Source: an uncultured Alphaproteobacteria bacterium (GTDB lineage: Bacteria; Pseudomonadota; Alphaproteobacteria; UBA11222). From it: 64,000 nucleotides of DNA. The position numbers were made by a program, and so were the translations under genes. The notes beneath the pieces were generated by a model. That model was given only the letters and a program-made list of their open reading frames with translations. It was not told the origin of the DNA and did no database searches. Numbering within the stretch: the stretch's first letter is position 1; each line of letters opens with the position of its first letter. This document shows positions 14,101 through 22,135 of this stretch, piece by piece. The stretch spans positions 1 to 64,000 of the forward strand of contig CAMYID010000014.1 in assembly GCA_947258435.1 (NCBI GenBank), in the 5' to 3' direction.

Positions 14101-14425
14101 CACGGCGATTGCCGTGGCTCAGCAATTGCGTCAGCCTGCCATAGGCGGCCCGGTCTTGCGGGAAACAGAGGCAGGAAAAGCCATTTTCCAGCACCAGCCG
14201 CACCCCCGGGACAAGGCGGATTCCTTCCTGCCGGGCGGCGACATGCGCGCGTACAAGCCCGGCAACGCTGTTACGATCGGCAAGGGCGATCGCTTGGTAA
14301 CCAAGAGCGCTGGCCTGGGCGATAAGTTCCTCAGGGTGCGAGGCACCGCGCAGAAAGCTGAAATTGCTGCTGACCGCAAATTCGACGTAGTCCGTCCCCG
14401 ATGTATCTGTGCGGTCCGGGGTCAT
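11180..14425 (-). CDS. dnaE2: Error-prone DNA polymerase DnaE2 (SOS mutasome)
   Basis: A 1081-residue C-family polymerase. The N-terminal PHP domain begins YVEFAVSSNFSFLRGASHPEE, where the shortened SNFSFL form is typical of DnaE2. The catalytic acidic motif is DIDVDFEHERREE (about residue 383); GRGSAANSTVCYCLGIT lies before it. The C-terminus has the OB-fold (PVAIAGLVLVRQRPG and GVIFATLEDETGIANVIIWP). DnaE2 performs translesion synthesis after DNA damage together with ImuA and ImuB. The start overlaps the imuB stop by 4 bp, so it is the last gene of imuA-imuB-dnaE2, controlled by the LexA box at 16728. A His is lost from the PHP start as in other DnaE2 proteins, so no proofreading is expected. 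Confidence 0.96.
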   Translation of the reverse strand: MTPDRTDTSGTDYVEFAVSSNFSFLRGASHPEELIAQASALGYQAIALADRNSVAGLVRAHVAARQEGIRLVPGVRLVLENGFSCLCFPQDRAAYGRLTQLLSHGNRRAGKGECLLYPEDLATLTHDQILIALPPAVPDTAFESALSALAHRFRNHVYLAITRLYQGNDDRRMAELAALAAACDTPLVASNDVHFHIPERRPLQDVLSCIRMRCTIAEAGLRLAANAERYLKPPAEISRIFSGFEEAVTRTAEIAAHCDFSLDELAYEYPDEPSGESATPQAELERLTWIGAARRWPAGIPGKVRQTLEHELRLIGELDYAPYFLTVEDIVRFARSRDILCQGRGSAANSTVCYCLGITSVDPTKIDLLFERFVSAERNEPPDIDVDFEHERREEVIQYIYAKYGRHRAGIAATVITYRTRSALRDVGKVMGLSHDTLNALTGGVWGRSSRGIDDERLREAGLDPHDVTLRQTLMLVRELIGFPRHLSQHVGGFVITRGPLDTVVPIANAAMAERTYIEWDKDDLDALNILKIDILALGMLSCIRKAFTLIAAHYGRPLTLATVPAEDPRVYAMICKADTIGVFQIESRAQMSMLPRLKPKNFYDLVIEIAIVRPGPIQGDMVHPYLRRREEREPVAFPSEELRQVLGKTLGVPLFQEQAMKIAIVAAGFTPGEADRLRKAMATFKRTGQIGDFRAKFIDGMTKNGYQRTFAERCFRQIEGFSDYGFPESHSASFALLAYVSSWLKCFYPDVFACALLNSQPMGFYSASSIIRDFRDHGGIVHAPDINFSDWDNSLAQGKSRPPATPEGGGRYELRLGFRQITGFREEDAQRICAVRDKGFDSVRDLYFRTGLAVSTLERLAAADAFRSIGLDRRDALWAVQGLGAPTGERGAIEDLPLYSHALDSEFRLLQKETEIALPPMSLGEHVVQDYTSLRLSLKAHPVGLLRQGLTERGMIANRQLADYPADRPVAIAGLVLVRQRPGTASGVIFATLEDETGIANVIIWPKLFEQNRKTVIGARFLGVSGLLQREESVIHIIARTLVDLTPELDSLTAPAGPAQTASPAENPARNALPKGRNFH

Positions 14426-16011
14426 GCAAAAATACCGTGCAGAAACCAGCGCGGCACCTCCCCGCGTTCATAAAGCCCCAGCCGGAACAGCCAGAAGCGA
14501 TAACCCTGCGCATCCTCGATCCGGAAATAATCCCGCGTCAGTGCAGCCTGTGCATGGGGACGGGCCCACCATTCCGGTGCTATGCGCTCGGGTCCTTCGG
14601 CTTTCTGTACCCGGTGTTCAAGACGTCGCCATTCAAAACGGACGGGCGGGCCGTCGGGCACGGCGGCAATGGCGCTGACCGGTTCGGGCCGGGGCAGCAG
14701 CACGATGGGTCGGCCGGGGAAATCCCCGCCTTGCAGATGATGGACAAAGTCGCGCCAGCTTTCCTGTTTCTTGTCGTCGTGCGACAGGGGGCGCCATTGT
14801 TCGGCGCGTTCGGGTATGTGGCTGTGTCGCGGCACGGGTCGGGCAATATTTTCAAACCCCAGGCGATTGCCATAACGATCGAGCAGCAGTCCCAGCTCCG
14901 CCGCCTCGCCTGGAGGCGTCCCGTAATCGAGCCGGGGCTGGCGGTGCCGGGCGGTTTCGGTTGCAAAGGCATTAAGGACGATATGTTCGACCCCGAAACC
15001 CGCATCATAGTCTGCCTGCATCCTGTCCAGTGCTTCACCGAACAGGCGGCATAGATGATCCGCCTGCTGACATAAGCTGCTGGTGCGTAGCGTGATGTTC
15101 TTGACATGCCCGTCCACCCGGTAGAGCGACAGGGTAAAGACGCGCGCGCCGATCCCGTCTGCGCACAAGGTCCGGCAGAGCGGTCGCGCCAGCCCGACCA
15201 GCGCCTGTCGAACCTGATCGAGCAGCAGCAGCGGTTCTGGAAATTGCAGATAAGTGCGGTAATCAGGGGGTGCGGTAATCGGGGAAAGCGTTTCCCCTTT
15301 CTGCCCGAGCGCCTGATCAAGCCGGGTTACAAGCGTCATGCCATAGCGTGCGGCAAGCGGGGCGCGTGGTTTGCCGATCAGCGCGCCAATCGTTTTCAGC
15401 CCCACCCGTTCAAGTCTTTCTGTCTGTTGTGCCGGGATGCGCAGGGCACTGACAGGCAGCGGGGCAAGGGCTGTGGCTGTATCCCTGTCCTGTACGATCG
15501 TGATCGGATCGGCACCATGGTGGGCCAGCGCCCGGGCCGCGCCGATGGTTTTGGCGATGGCAATGCGGCTTGTCACACCCATCCGGGCAAGTTGACCGTG
15601 AAGTGTTTGCGCCAGCATTTCCTCGCCGCCGAAAAGATGAGAGCCGCCGGTCATGTCAAGGCACAGCCCGTCCGGCGGGTGGCTGGCAACCCAGGGGCTG
15701 TAGCGGATGCACCAGAGCGCCAGCCGCTCAAGCGCGGCCTGATCGGCGGCCGGGTCGTGATCGGCGGTCTTCAGAACGGGGCAGAGCGCCCGGGCATCGG
15801 CAAGTGGCTGATCGGTCAGGATACCGGCGCGGCGCGCGGCAGGGTTCGCGGCCATGATGCGCACACTGCCCTTTGTTGTGGCGGTAAGGGCAAAGGGATG
15901 GGTCTCAGGGCGTTCAGACGGCGGATCGCCACCCTGCTTCCGCCGGCCGGTCTGCTGGAAATGCCGGCTGATCGGCCAGTCGGGAATCCAGATCGAAAGA
16001 TAACGCCGCAT
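14422..16011 (-). CDS. imuB: ImuB, Y-family polymerase-like mutasome subunit
   Basis: A 529-residue ImuB. The fold follows Y-family polymerases (palm LCLDMTGGSHLFGGEEML; helix-hairpin-helix region LERVGLKTIGALIGKPRAPL), but the N-terminal catalytic DxD is replaced by LSIWIPDWPI, so it should not be a polymerase itself. Known ImuB proteins act as the hub that binds ImuA, DnaE2 and the beta clamp. It overlaps imuA by 98 bp and dnaE2 by 4 bp, indicating coupled translation of the operon. Confidence 0.94.
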   Translation of the reverse strand: MRRYLSIWIPDWPISRHFQQTGRRKQGGDPPSERPETHPFALTATTKGSVRIMAANPAARRAGILTDQPLADARALCPVLKTADHDPAADQAALERLALWCIRYSPWVASHPPDGLCLDMTGGSHLFGGEEMLAQTLHGQLARMGVTSRIAIAKTIGAARALAHHGADPITIVQDRDTATALAPLPVSALRIPAQQTERLERVGLKTIGALIGKPRAPLAARYGMTLVTRLDQALGQKGETLSPITAPPDYRTYLQFPEPLLLLDQVRQALVGLARPLCRTLCADGIGARVFTLSLYRVDGHVKNITLRTSSLCQQADHLCRLFGEALDRMQADYDAGFGVEHIVLNAFATETARHRQPRLDYGTPPGEAAELGLLLDRYGNRLGFENIARPVPRHSHIPERAEQWRPLSHDDKKQESWRDFVHHLQGGDFPGRPIVLLPRPEPVSAIAAVPDGPPVRFEWRRLEHRVQKAEGPERIAPEWWARPHAQAALTRDYFRIEDAQGYRFWLFRLGLYERGEVPRWFLHGIFA

Positions 16012-16699
16012 GGTTCCAGATTGTGTTTATCGTGCCGGGTTTCGCACCCCGGCTTCTGCTGATATCGATTTGCCATCGTGGCAGGCCCAGGGGCCGCCGT
16101 CGGGCAGCATAATAGGGATCGCTGGTTTGGCTTGGCCGGTTTGCGATCTGCCAGCGCGTCGCCGCCGCGCTTGTGCCGCCGGCCCCATGCGGGCGGAGCA
16201 GAAATCCGCTTACCCCGCTTTTACGCGCCCGCAGGGCAAGTCGCCGGCTGGCCGTGAAATCATATATTCTTTCGTTATCAAGCGCGCCGGCGACAATGGC
16301 GACAGCACTGCAGTCGAATGCTTCTTCCATCGCCCAGAGAAAATCGCGCTCATGGCGAAGCTTCAATCGGGTGATCAGGGCGGGGTCGATGCCAACCCCG
16401 ACAAGCCCCGGCGCATGCAGCGGCAGCGGGTCAGGCCCCGCCAGCTCGCACCAGATAACCGGGCCCGGTTTCGTGTGCAGCCGCCGCGCAATCAGGGCAA
16501 GCATCACGCCAAGGGCAGCGGCGCGGTCACGATAGCTTGTCCCCTGTATCTCGTGGAGGGCACCCAGTTCCAGCCGCCCGCCCGGCAACCGCGCATCAAG
16601 GGCTGTGCAGCCGGTCGAAAAACCATCGCTGCAGGCGGGGCGGATATCCCCGGGTACCGGGGAAGGTGCGCGCAGGGGGATGACAGGATCAGCCGGCAT
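15914..16699 (-). CDS. imuA: ImuA, RecA-like mutasome subunit
   Basis: A 261-residue ImuA, first gene of the SOS mutagenesis operon. It has the RecA/SulA-like pattern LELGALHEIQGTSYRDRAAALGVMLALIARRL and then the segment PVIWCE. A classic Walker A P-loop is not intact. ImuA binds RecA and ImuB. The C-terminal part (RWQIDISRSRGAKPGT, then FDLDSRLADQPAFPADRPAEAG) reads over the imuB start for 98 bp, a long overlap. A LexA site lies 29 bp upstream of the ATG, so induction by DNA damage is expected. Confidence 0.93.
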   Translation of the reverse strand: MPADPVIPLRAPSPVPGDIRPACSDGFSTGCTALDARLPGGRLELGALHEIQGTSYRDRAAALGVMLALIARRLHTKPGPVIWCELAGPDPLPLHAPGLVGVGIDPALITRLKLRHERDFLWAMEEAFDCSAVAIVAGALDNERIYDFTASRRLALRARKSGVSGFLLRPHGAGGTSAAATRWQIANRPSQTSDPYYAARRRPLGLPRWQIDISRSRGAKPGTINTIWNHAALSFDLDSRLADQPAFPADRPAEAGWRSAV

Positions 16700-16727
16700 G
16701 TGAATAGGGACCTTTATCGGTTAACTT

Positions 16728-16742
16728 GTTCACTGTTTGTTC
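16728..16742 (-). promoter_or_regulatory. LexA (SOS) box of the imuA operon
   Basis: GTTC-ACTGTTT-GTTC exactly fits the alphaproteobacterial LexA consensus GTTC-N7-GTTC. It lies 29 bp before the imuA start, and this gene group is a known SOS target. Confidence 0.9.
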
Positions 16743-16887
16743 TATTATTGATCAACAGGAAAACAAGAGTCAAGCAAAGTAAAGCGCGAACCGAGGAAGC
16801 GGCGGAACGAAAGGATATGCCCGGTTAGCCGATAGCATGATCCACGCACCGCTTATGGTGAGCAGGGGGTTCGCCTGTTGTCTTCAG

Positions 16888-16914
16888 TATAAATAAGATT
16901 GATAATCGTTATCA
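16888..16914 (+). promoter_or_regulatory. Fur-type iron box over the imelysin operon promoter
   Basis: TGATAA-TCG-TTATCA (16900-16914) is a near-perfect dyad close to the Fur consensus GATAATGATAATCATTATC. A -10-like TATAAA lies just upstream (16888-16893), so the dyad would cover the transcription start and block it when iron is plentiful. The content of the operon (imelysin, DUF1513) agrees. Confidence 0.75.
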
Positions 16915-16998
16915 TTTGCAATATGACTGCGACATTAAGCCCGCTTTGGCGGTGCTGTGATTGCTTTTACAACTCAACTGCAAAAAGGAGGGGCGGCC

Positions 16999-18285
16999 AT
17001 GACATCGGGCCTGAGATCCTGGACAATTCGATTGGTCGCGGCGGGGGGCTTGCTGGTGTCAGCCGGTCTTGCCCAGGCTGCGCCCGACAAACAGGCGATT
17101 ATCACAAACTATGCGGATATTGCCCATGCGGGCTATGCGGATTCGGTACAGCTGGCGCGGGATCTGCAAAAGGCGGTCGACGCATTGATCGCCGATCCCT
17201 CGGCGGCGCATATGGCGGCGGCGCGGCAGGCCTGGCTTGAGGCGCGGGTCCCTTACATGCAGACCGAAGTGTTCCGGTTCGGCAATGCCATTGTCGATGA
17301 CTGGGAGGGAAAGGTGAATGCCTGGCCGCTCGATGAAGGGCTGATCGATTATGTCGCCCCGGCTTATGGTGCGACGGCGGAGGCAAATCCGGTCTATGCG
17401 GCCAATGTCATCGCCAATCCCCAAATCAGCATCGGTGGCAAGACCGTCGATGCGGCGAAACTGACCAAGGCATTACTGGCGGACAGCCTGCATGAGATCG
17501 GCGGGGTCGAGGCAAATGTGGCAACCGGCTATCACGCCATTGAATTTCTGCTTTGGGGCCAGGATCTGAACGGTACCGGCCCGGGTGCTGGCAATCGCCC
17601 CTGGACCGATTATGCGAAAGACGATGCCTGCACGGGGGGCAATTGCGACCGCCGGGCAGCCTATCTTGACGCGGCGACCGAACTGCTTGTCGAGGACCTT
17701 GAATGGATGGCGGCGCAATGGGGCCCAAAGGGCGCGGCGCGGCAGGATTTGCTGGCAATCCCCGCCGATCAGGCACTGGCGCGGATTCTGACCGGACTTG
17801 GCAGCCTGTCATATGGCGAGCTTGCGGGTGAGCGGATCAAGCTGGGTCTGATGCTGCACGACCCGGAAGAAGAACATGACTGCTTCTCCGACAATACCCA
17901 TAACAGTCACTATTACGATGTTATTGGCATGCTGAACGTTTATAGCGGCAGCTATACCCGCGCCGATGGCAGCAAGCTCAGCGGCGCGGCGCTGGCGGAT
18001 CTCGTCGCGCAGAAAGATCCCGCGCTCAATGAGCAAATGCTCAAGGGTCTGCACGCAACCGAGGCGGCCATGGCCGCACTCAAGAAGCGGGCGGAAACGG
18101 TCGAGCGTTACGATCAGATGATCGGCGCAGGCAATGCGGAAGGCAATGCTACCGTACAGAATGTGGTCGATGCCCTGACCGCGCAGACGCGGACGATCGA
18201 AAAACTGGTCGACGCGCTTGGCCTGCAGACGATTGCGTTCGAAGGTTCCGACAGCCTCGATAACCCGGAGGCGGTCTTCCAGTAA
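16999..18285 (+). CDS. Imelysin (M75 family) periplasmic protein, first copy
   Basis: A 428-residue imelysin-family protein. A signal peptide is clear (LVAAGGLLVSAGLAQAAP). The family motif GxHxxE is present as GYHAIEFLLWGQD. A Cys-containing insertion (DDACTGGNCDRRAAYLD) and acidic or His stretches (HDPEEEHDCFSDNTHNSHYY) could bind metal. Imelysin-like proteins were named as peptidases, but they are mostly tied to iron uptake or handling and lack a proven protease site. ATG 16999 is chosen because AAAGGAGG lies 8 bases upstream; the frame opens earlier at 16957. It heads the operon imelysin / di-heme protein / imelysin-like / DUF1513 behind a Fur box. Confidence 0.92.
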   Translation: MTSGLRSWTIRLVAAGGLLVSAGLAQAAPDKQAIITNYADIAHAGYADSVQLARDLQKAVDALIADPSAAHMAAARQAWLEARVPYMQTEVFRFGNAIVDDWEGKVNAWPLDEGLIDYVAPAYGATAEANPVYAANVIANPQISIGGKTVDAAKLTKALLADSLHEIGGVEANVATGYHAIEFLLWGQDLNGTGPGAGNRPWTDYAKDDACTGGNCDRRAAYLDAATELLVEDLEWMAAQWGPKGAARQDLLAIPADQALARILTGLGSLSYGELAGERIKLGLMLHDPEEEHDCFSDNTHNSHYYDVIGMLNVYSGSYTRADGSKLSGAALADLVAQKDPALNEQMLKGLHATEAAMAALKKRAETVERYDQMIGAGNAEGNATVQNVVDALTAQTRTIEKLVDALGLQTIAFEGSDSLDNPEAVFQ

Positions 18286-18355
18286 AAGCCGACAGGCAGG
18301 CGGTGCGGCATAGCGGGTCGCGCCGCCTGTACTTCAAAGTGAGGATCAAGCCGCG

Positions 18356-19885
18356 ATGTACAAAGCCTGGCACGACAGCCGCACCTTATCTGCTCTGTTT
18401 GTTCTGCTGGCGGTGCTTTTTGCCGGGGCCGCTGGCCCCGCAGCCGCCGCACAACAGCAAACAGACGAGGCTGAGCGCCAGCGCATCGCCGATGTGATCG
18501 CGCCCACAACCGATTTTACCAAAGCTGAAAAGTTCGAATTGCGTCCCGGCGGGGCGGCCACTGTTTTCAAGCCGGTCAACCGCGATATATTTTCCCATGC
18601 CTCGGCCAATATGTCGTTCGAGAGGGAGCTGACTTTCAAGGTTGGCAACGGTTTTTTCAAAAAGCTCTGGGTGTCTTCGCCAAGTTCGACGACCGCGTCA
18701 GACGGGCTTGGGCCGCTGTTCAATGCCCGCTCCTGCCAGCGCTGTCACCTCAAGGATGGGCGTGGGCATCCGCCCGCTCTGGGTGAGGTTGCTGAGTCCA
18801 TGTTCTTGCGGCTTTCCGTGCCGCCCCGGACCGAGGCGGAAAAACAATTGCGTGCCGCGCATCGCGTCGCTGTGATCCCCGAACCGACCTATGGCGGCCA
18901 GTTGCAGAATTTCGCGCTGCAGGGGATGGATGGGGAAGGCGAGATGACGATTGCCTATACCCCTGTGCCTGTCACCCTTGCGGACGGAACGGTCATCGAA
19001 TTGCGTAAGCCGCATTATGGTGTCGCCAATCTGAAATACGGGCCGATGCATCCCGATGTCATGCTGTCGCCGCGTGTTGCCCCGCCAATGCTTGGCCTGG
19101 GATTGCTCGAAGCCATTCCCGCGGGAGCAGTTCTGGCCAATGCCGATGCCGATGACCGGGACGGGGACGGTATCTCGGGCCGTCCGAACCGCGTCTGGAG
19201 TGACGAGGCAGGCAAGGTGAAGCTTGGCCGTTTCGGCTGGAAGGCCGGGCAGCCCTCCGTGGCGCAGCAATCTGCCGGCGCCTTCGGTGGCGATATGGGT
19301 ATTTCGACACCGCTTTACCCCGCGCCTTATGGCGATTGCACGCCTGTGCAGGCAGACTGCCGCGCCGCGCCGCATGGCGGCGCGGATGCGACCGATACGG
19401 TTGAGGCGACCGCCGAGATGTTCGACCAGCTGGTCTTTTACAGCCGCAATCTCGGCGTGCCGGCGCGGCGGAATATCGATGACCCCGAAGTGCTGAAGGG
19501 CAAGCAGCTTTTTTATGAGAGTGGCTGCATTGCCTGCCATACACCGAAATTTGTGACCGGGCGGGATTCGCTGGGCCCCGAACAAGCGTTTCAGCTGATC
19601 TGGCCCTATACGGATCTGTTGCTGCACGATATGGGGGAAGGGCTGGCCGACGGTCGGCCCGAAGGGGTGGCCAATGGCCGGGAATGGCGTACCCCGCCGC
19701 TTTGGGGTATTGGTCATACAAAGGCGGTCAGCGACCATACATTCTTTTTGCATGACGGACGTGCGCGTAACCTGCTTGAAGCCATCCTGTGGCATGGGGG
19801 TGAAGGTGAGGCCGCGAAACAACAGGTGGTGGAAATGCAGGCGACTGACCGTGATGCGCTGATCGCCTTTCTTAACTCGCTTTGA
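18356..19885 (+). CDS. Di-heme oxidoreductase family protein (DUF1111)
   Basis: A 509-residue secreted c-type cytochrome-like protein. A signal peptide (LFVLLAVLFAGAAGPAAAAQ) leads to two heme-binding sites, CQRCH (127-131) and CIACH (391-395). The fold is related to di-heme peroxidases and MauG, but the chemistry of this family (often labelled thiol oxidoreductase) is not established. PNRVWSDEAGKVKLGRFGWK and the region up to TPPLWGIGHTKAVSDHTFFL are typical of the family. It sits between two imelysin genes, 70 bp after the first and 14 bp before the second, an arrangement recorded in other Proteobacteria under iron control. A role in reducing or oxidising iron for uptake is inference. Confidence 0.9.
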   Translation: MYKAWHDSRTLSALFVLLAVLFAGAAGPAAAAQQQTDEAERQRIADVIAPTTDFTKAEKFELRPGGAATVFKPVNRDIFSHASANMSFERELTFKVGNGFFKKLWVSSPSSTTASDGLGPLFNARSCQRCHLKDGRGHPPALGEVAESMFLRLSVPPRTEAEKQLRAAHRVAVIPEPTYGGQLQNFALQGMDGEGEMTIAYTPVPVTLADGTVIELRKPHYGVANLKYGPMHPDVMLSPRVAPPMLGLGLLEAIPAGAVLANADADDRDGDGISGRPNRVWSDEAGKVKLGRFGWKAGQPSVAQQSAGAFGGDMGISTPLYPAPYGDCTPVQADCRAAPHGGADATDTVEATAEMFDQLVFYSRNLGVPARRNIDDPEVLKGKQLFYESGCIACHTPKFVTGRDSLGPEQAFQLIWPYTDLLLHDMGEGLADGRPEGVANGREWRTPPLWGIGHTKAVSDHTFFLHDGRARNLLEAILWHGGEGEAAKQQVVEMQATDRDALIAFLNSL

Positions 19886-19899
19886 TTCTGGGGGGCAGG

Positions 19900-21012
19900 A
19901 TGAGCCGGAAACCGCATATATCTGTCCGAATGCGCCGGTGTGCCGTGCTGCTTTTCTGTCTTCTGCTCACCCCTGTTGCCGCGCAGGCCGGCGATGTGCT
20001 GCTGCCAGCCGATTATGCCGATATCAACAAGGCGCTGATCACCGGTCATGTGATCCCGCGCTATGCGGCGCTGGCCGAAAAAGCGGAGCGTTTCAATGCC
20101 GCGGTACGGGGTTATTGCGCGCCAGACGGCAGCTCGGCTGACGCGCTTGAGCCTGCGCGCACCGCCTATCAGGATCTAACGGATGCATGGGCGGGGGTTG
20201 CGCATATCCGTTTCGGGCCGGTTGAGCTTTTGATGCGCGGATCGCGTTTTTATTTCTGGCCGCAGGGGCGCGGCAGGGTCGCGGCGGCGATTGCCAGTCT
20301 TGAAGCATCGGCGGACCCGCAACCATTGACGCCGGACCGGTTCCGGTTTGCAAGCGTCGCGGTACAGGGGTTGCCGGCTGCCGCTTTCCTGCTTTATCCG
20401 AATGGCACAGAAAAAACGCTGACGGAGCGCTGCGCGTTAGTGTCCGCCATTGCGGATAATCTTGCCACGATCGCCACAGCTTTGCTGTCGGAGTGGCGCG
20501 ATGGTGCGAACGCCTTTGCCACGGTCGCGATGACGCCGGGCCCGGATAATGTCTATTTCGAAAGCCATGCGGAGGTCACGCTCAACTTCCTCAAAGCATT
20601 GCATACAGGATTGCAGTCGGTTGCCGATATCGAGCTGAAGCCTGCGCTGAACGATCCGCAGATCGCCTTCCTGCCGCCCGAGGGGCGCGAATTGCGGACC
20701 ATGCAACGGGTACTTGATGCCCTGTCTGAGCTTTATCTGGGCAAGCAGGGCGCGCGCGGGCTTGCGTCCCTGGTCGAAAGGCACGGTATCGATCCCGCGC
20801 TCGATCCGCTGATGCGGAAGGCTTTTGCGATGACAAGCGACACCGCTCATGCGATTGCCATGCCTTTGCCGCGTGCGGTGCGCGATGAGGCGGCGCGCGA
20901 AAAGGTGAAAAAGCTTCATACGCAAATTACCGCGCTGCGGCAGATTGTCGGACGCCGGCTGGCCCGTGCGCTTGATCTGCAGATCGGGTTCAATGCGCTT
21001 GACGGGGATTAA
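19900..21012 (+). CDS. Imelysin-like protein, second copy, lacking the GxHxxE motif
   Basis: A 370-residue secreted protein of the imelysin superfamily with signal peptide MRRCAVLLFCLLLTPVAAQAG. Early landmarks of the family are present (ADINKALITGHVIPRYAALAE, then WAGVAHIRFGPVELL). Where the first copy has GYHAIEFLLW, this one reads VQGLPAAAFLLYP, so the His and Glu of the GxHxxE motif are missing. It may bind a partner or a different ligand. Start ATG 19900 follows GGGGGGCAGG; the upstream gene ends 14 bp before. Its end overlaps the next gene by 20 bp, so the operon is tightly coupled. Confidence 0.85.
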   Translation: MSRKPHISVRMRRCAVLLFCLLLTPVAAQAGDVLLPADYADINKALITGHVIPRYAALAEKAERFNAAVRGYCAPDGSSADALEPARTAYQDLTDAWAGVAHIRFGPVELLMRGSRFYFWPQGRGRVAAAIASLEASADPQPLTPDRFRFASVAVQGLPAAAFLLYPNGTEKTLTERCALVSAIADNLATIATALLSEWRDGANAFATVAMTPGPDNVYFESHAEVTLNFLKALHTGLQSVADIELKPALNDPQIAFLPPEGRELRTMQRVLDALSELYLGKQGARGLASLVERHGIDPALDPLMRKAFAMTSDTAHAIAMPLPRAVRDEAAREKVKKLHTQITALRQIVGRRLARALDLQIGFNALDGD

Positions 21013-22135
21013 CCGCCGGCATTTGCTGCTTGGCGCGATGGCGGGATATGCGGTGCGCCCGGTCTGGGCGCGGGCGGATACCGGCTTCGGCGGCAAGCGC
21101 GGCGGGCTTTTTCTCGCTGCCTATGGCAATGAAGGGGGCGAATTCGGGCTTGCCGCTTTGGGGCAGGGCGGCGGTGTGGTCTGGGACCTGCCATTGCCGG
21201 CGCGCGTACATGCGGCCGCAGCCCGCCCCCATTCCGACGAAATCGTGCAATTTGCCCGCCGCCCTGGCCGCTTTGCCGCGATCGTGGATATTGCGGCCGG
21301 GCAGCAGATAAACAGGATTGAGAATGCGCCGGGCAGGCGTTTCAACGGCCATGGCAGCTTCGGTTCCGAAGGCCGGATATTGTATGCCACTGAAAATGAC
21401 TTTGCGGGCGCGCGTGGGGTTATCGGTATCTATGATGCGGGCAATGCCTATCGCCGGATCGGCGAGTTTTCGACCCATGGTGTCGGGCCGCATGAGATTG
21501 TGGCGCTTTCGGGCGGGCATGTTCTGGCCATCGCCAATGGCGGTATCCAGACCCACCCGGATATGCCACGGCTCAAGCTCAACCTGCAGCAAATGACCCC
21601 CTCGCTGGTCTATGTCGATGCGCGACATGGCCAGCTTTTGCAGAAGGTGCGGTTGCCGCCCTCGCTTCACCAGCTCAGTATCCGACATCTGGCAGTGGGA
21701 CGTGACGAAGTGGTTGCCATCGCCATGCAGTATGAAGGAGCCACCGGCGACCGGGTGCCTCTTGTCGCGATGCACAGACGCGGGGCGGAGCATGTGCAAC
21801 TGCTCGACCTGCCTGAAAAACTGCGCCGGCGGATGAAGCAATATTGCGGCAGTGTCTGCTTTGACAGATCAGGCCGGGTTTTCGCGGTTTCCGCGCCGCG
21901 CGGCAATCTCGTCACTTTCTGGGACGCCGGACAGGGGACGTTCATGCGCGCGATTACACTGGCGGATGGCTGTGCGCTTGCGCCCGATGCGACAGCGGGC
22001 GCGTTTTTGGTGGCGGGTGGCGCGGGGGATCTTGTGCGGGTGCATGCGGTGAGCGGGATGGTCGATCCGCTGCTTCCGCGCAACAGGCCCATGGTCCGCC
22101 ATTGGGACAATCATATGCTCGCCGCCGGAATGTAG
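20993..22135 (+). CDS. DUF1513 protein, Tat-exported, iron operon
   Basis: A 380-residue DUF1513 protein. The N-terminus MRLTGINRRHLLLGAMAGYA has a twin-arginine signal (NRRHLLLGA), so it should be exported folded. The body has repeated blades (GHGSFGSEGRILYATEND, YRRIGEFSTHGVGPHEIV, MLAIANGG-like) that suggest a beta-propeller. The function of the family is unknown; it recurs beside imelysin and di-heme oxidoreductase genes under Fur control. The start at 20993 lies within the preceding gene's last 20 bp; an earlier in-frame start at 20945 would hide the Tat signal. It is the last gene of the operon. Confidence 0.88.
   Translation: MRLTGINRRHLLLGAMAGYAVRPVWARADTGFGGKRGGLFLAAYGNEGGEFGLAALGQGGGVVWDLPLPARVHAAAARPHSDEIVQFARRPGRFAAIVDIAAGQQINRIENAPGRRFNGHGSFGSEGRILYATENDFAGARGVIGIYDAGNAYRRIGEFSTHGVGPHEIVALSGGHVLAIANGGIQTHPDMPRLKLNLQQMTPSLVYVDARHGQLLQKVRLPPSLHQLSIRHLAVGRDEVVAIAMQYEGATGDRVPLVAMHRRGAEHVQLLDLPEKLRRRMKQYCGSVCFDRSGRVFAVSAPRGNLVTFWDAGQGTFMRAITLADGCALAPDATAGAFLVAGGAGDLVRVHAVSGMVDPLLPRNRPMVRHWDNHMLAAGM

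Noticed and set aside
13496-14473. 325-codon plus-strand frame
   Set aside because: Shadow of dnaE2; no recognisable motifs.
18698-19822. 374-codon minus-strand frame
   Set aside because: Shadow of the di-heme oxidoreductase gene; His/Arg-rich composition typical of antisense frames.
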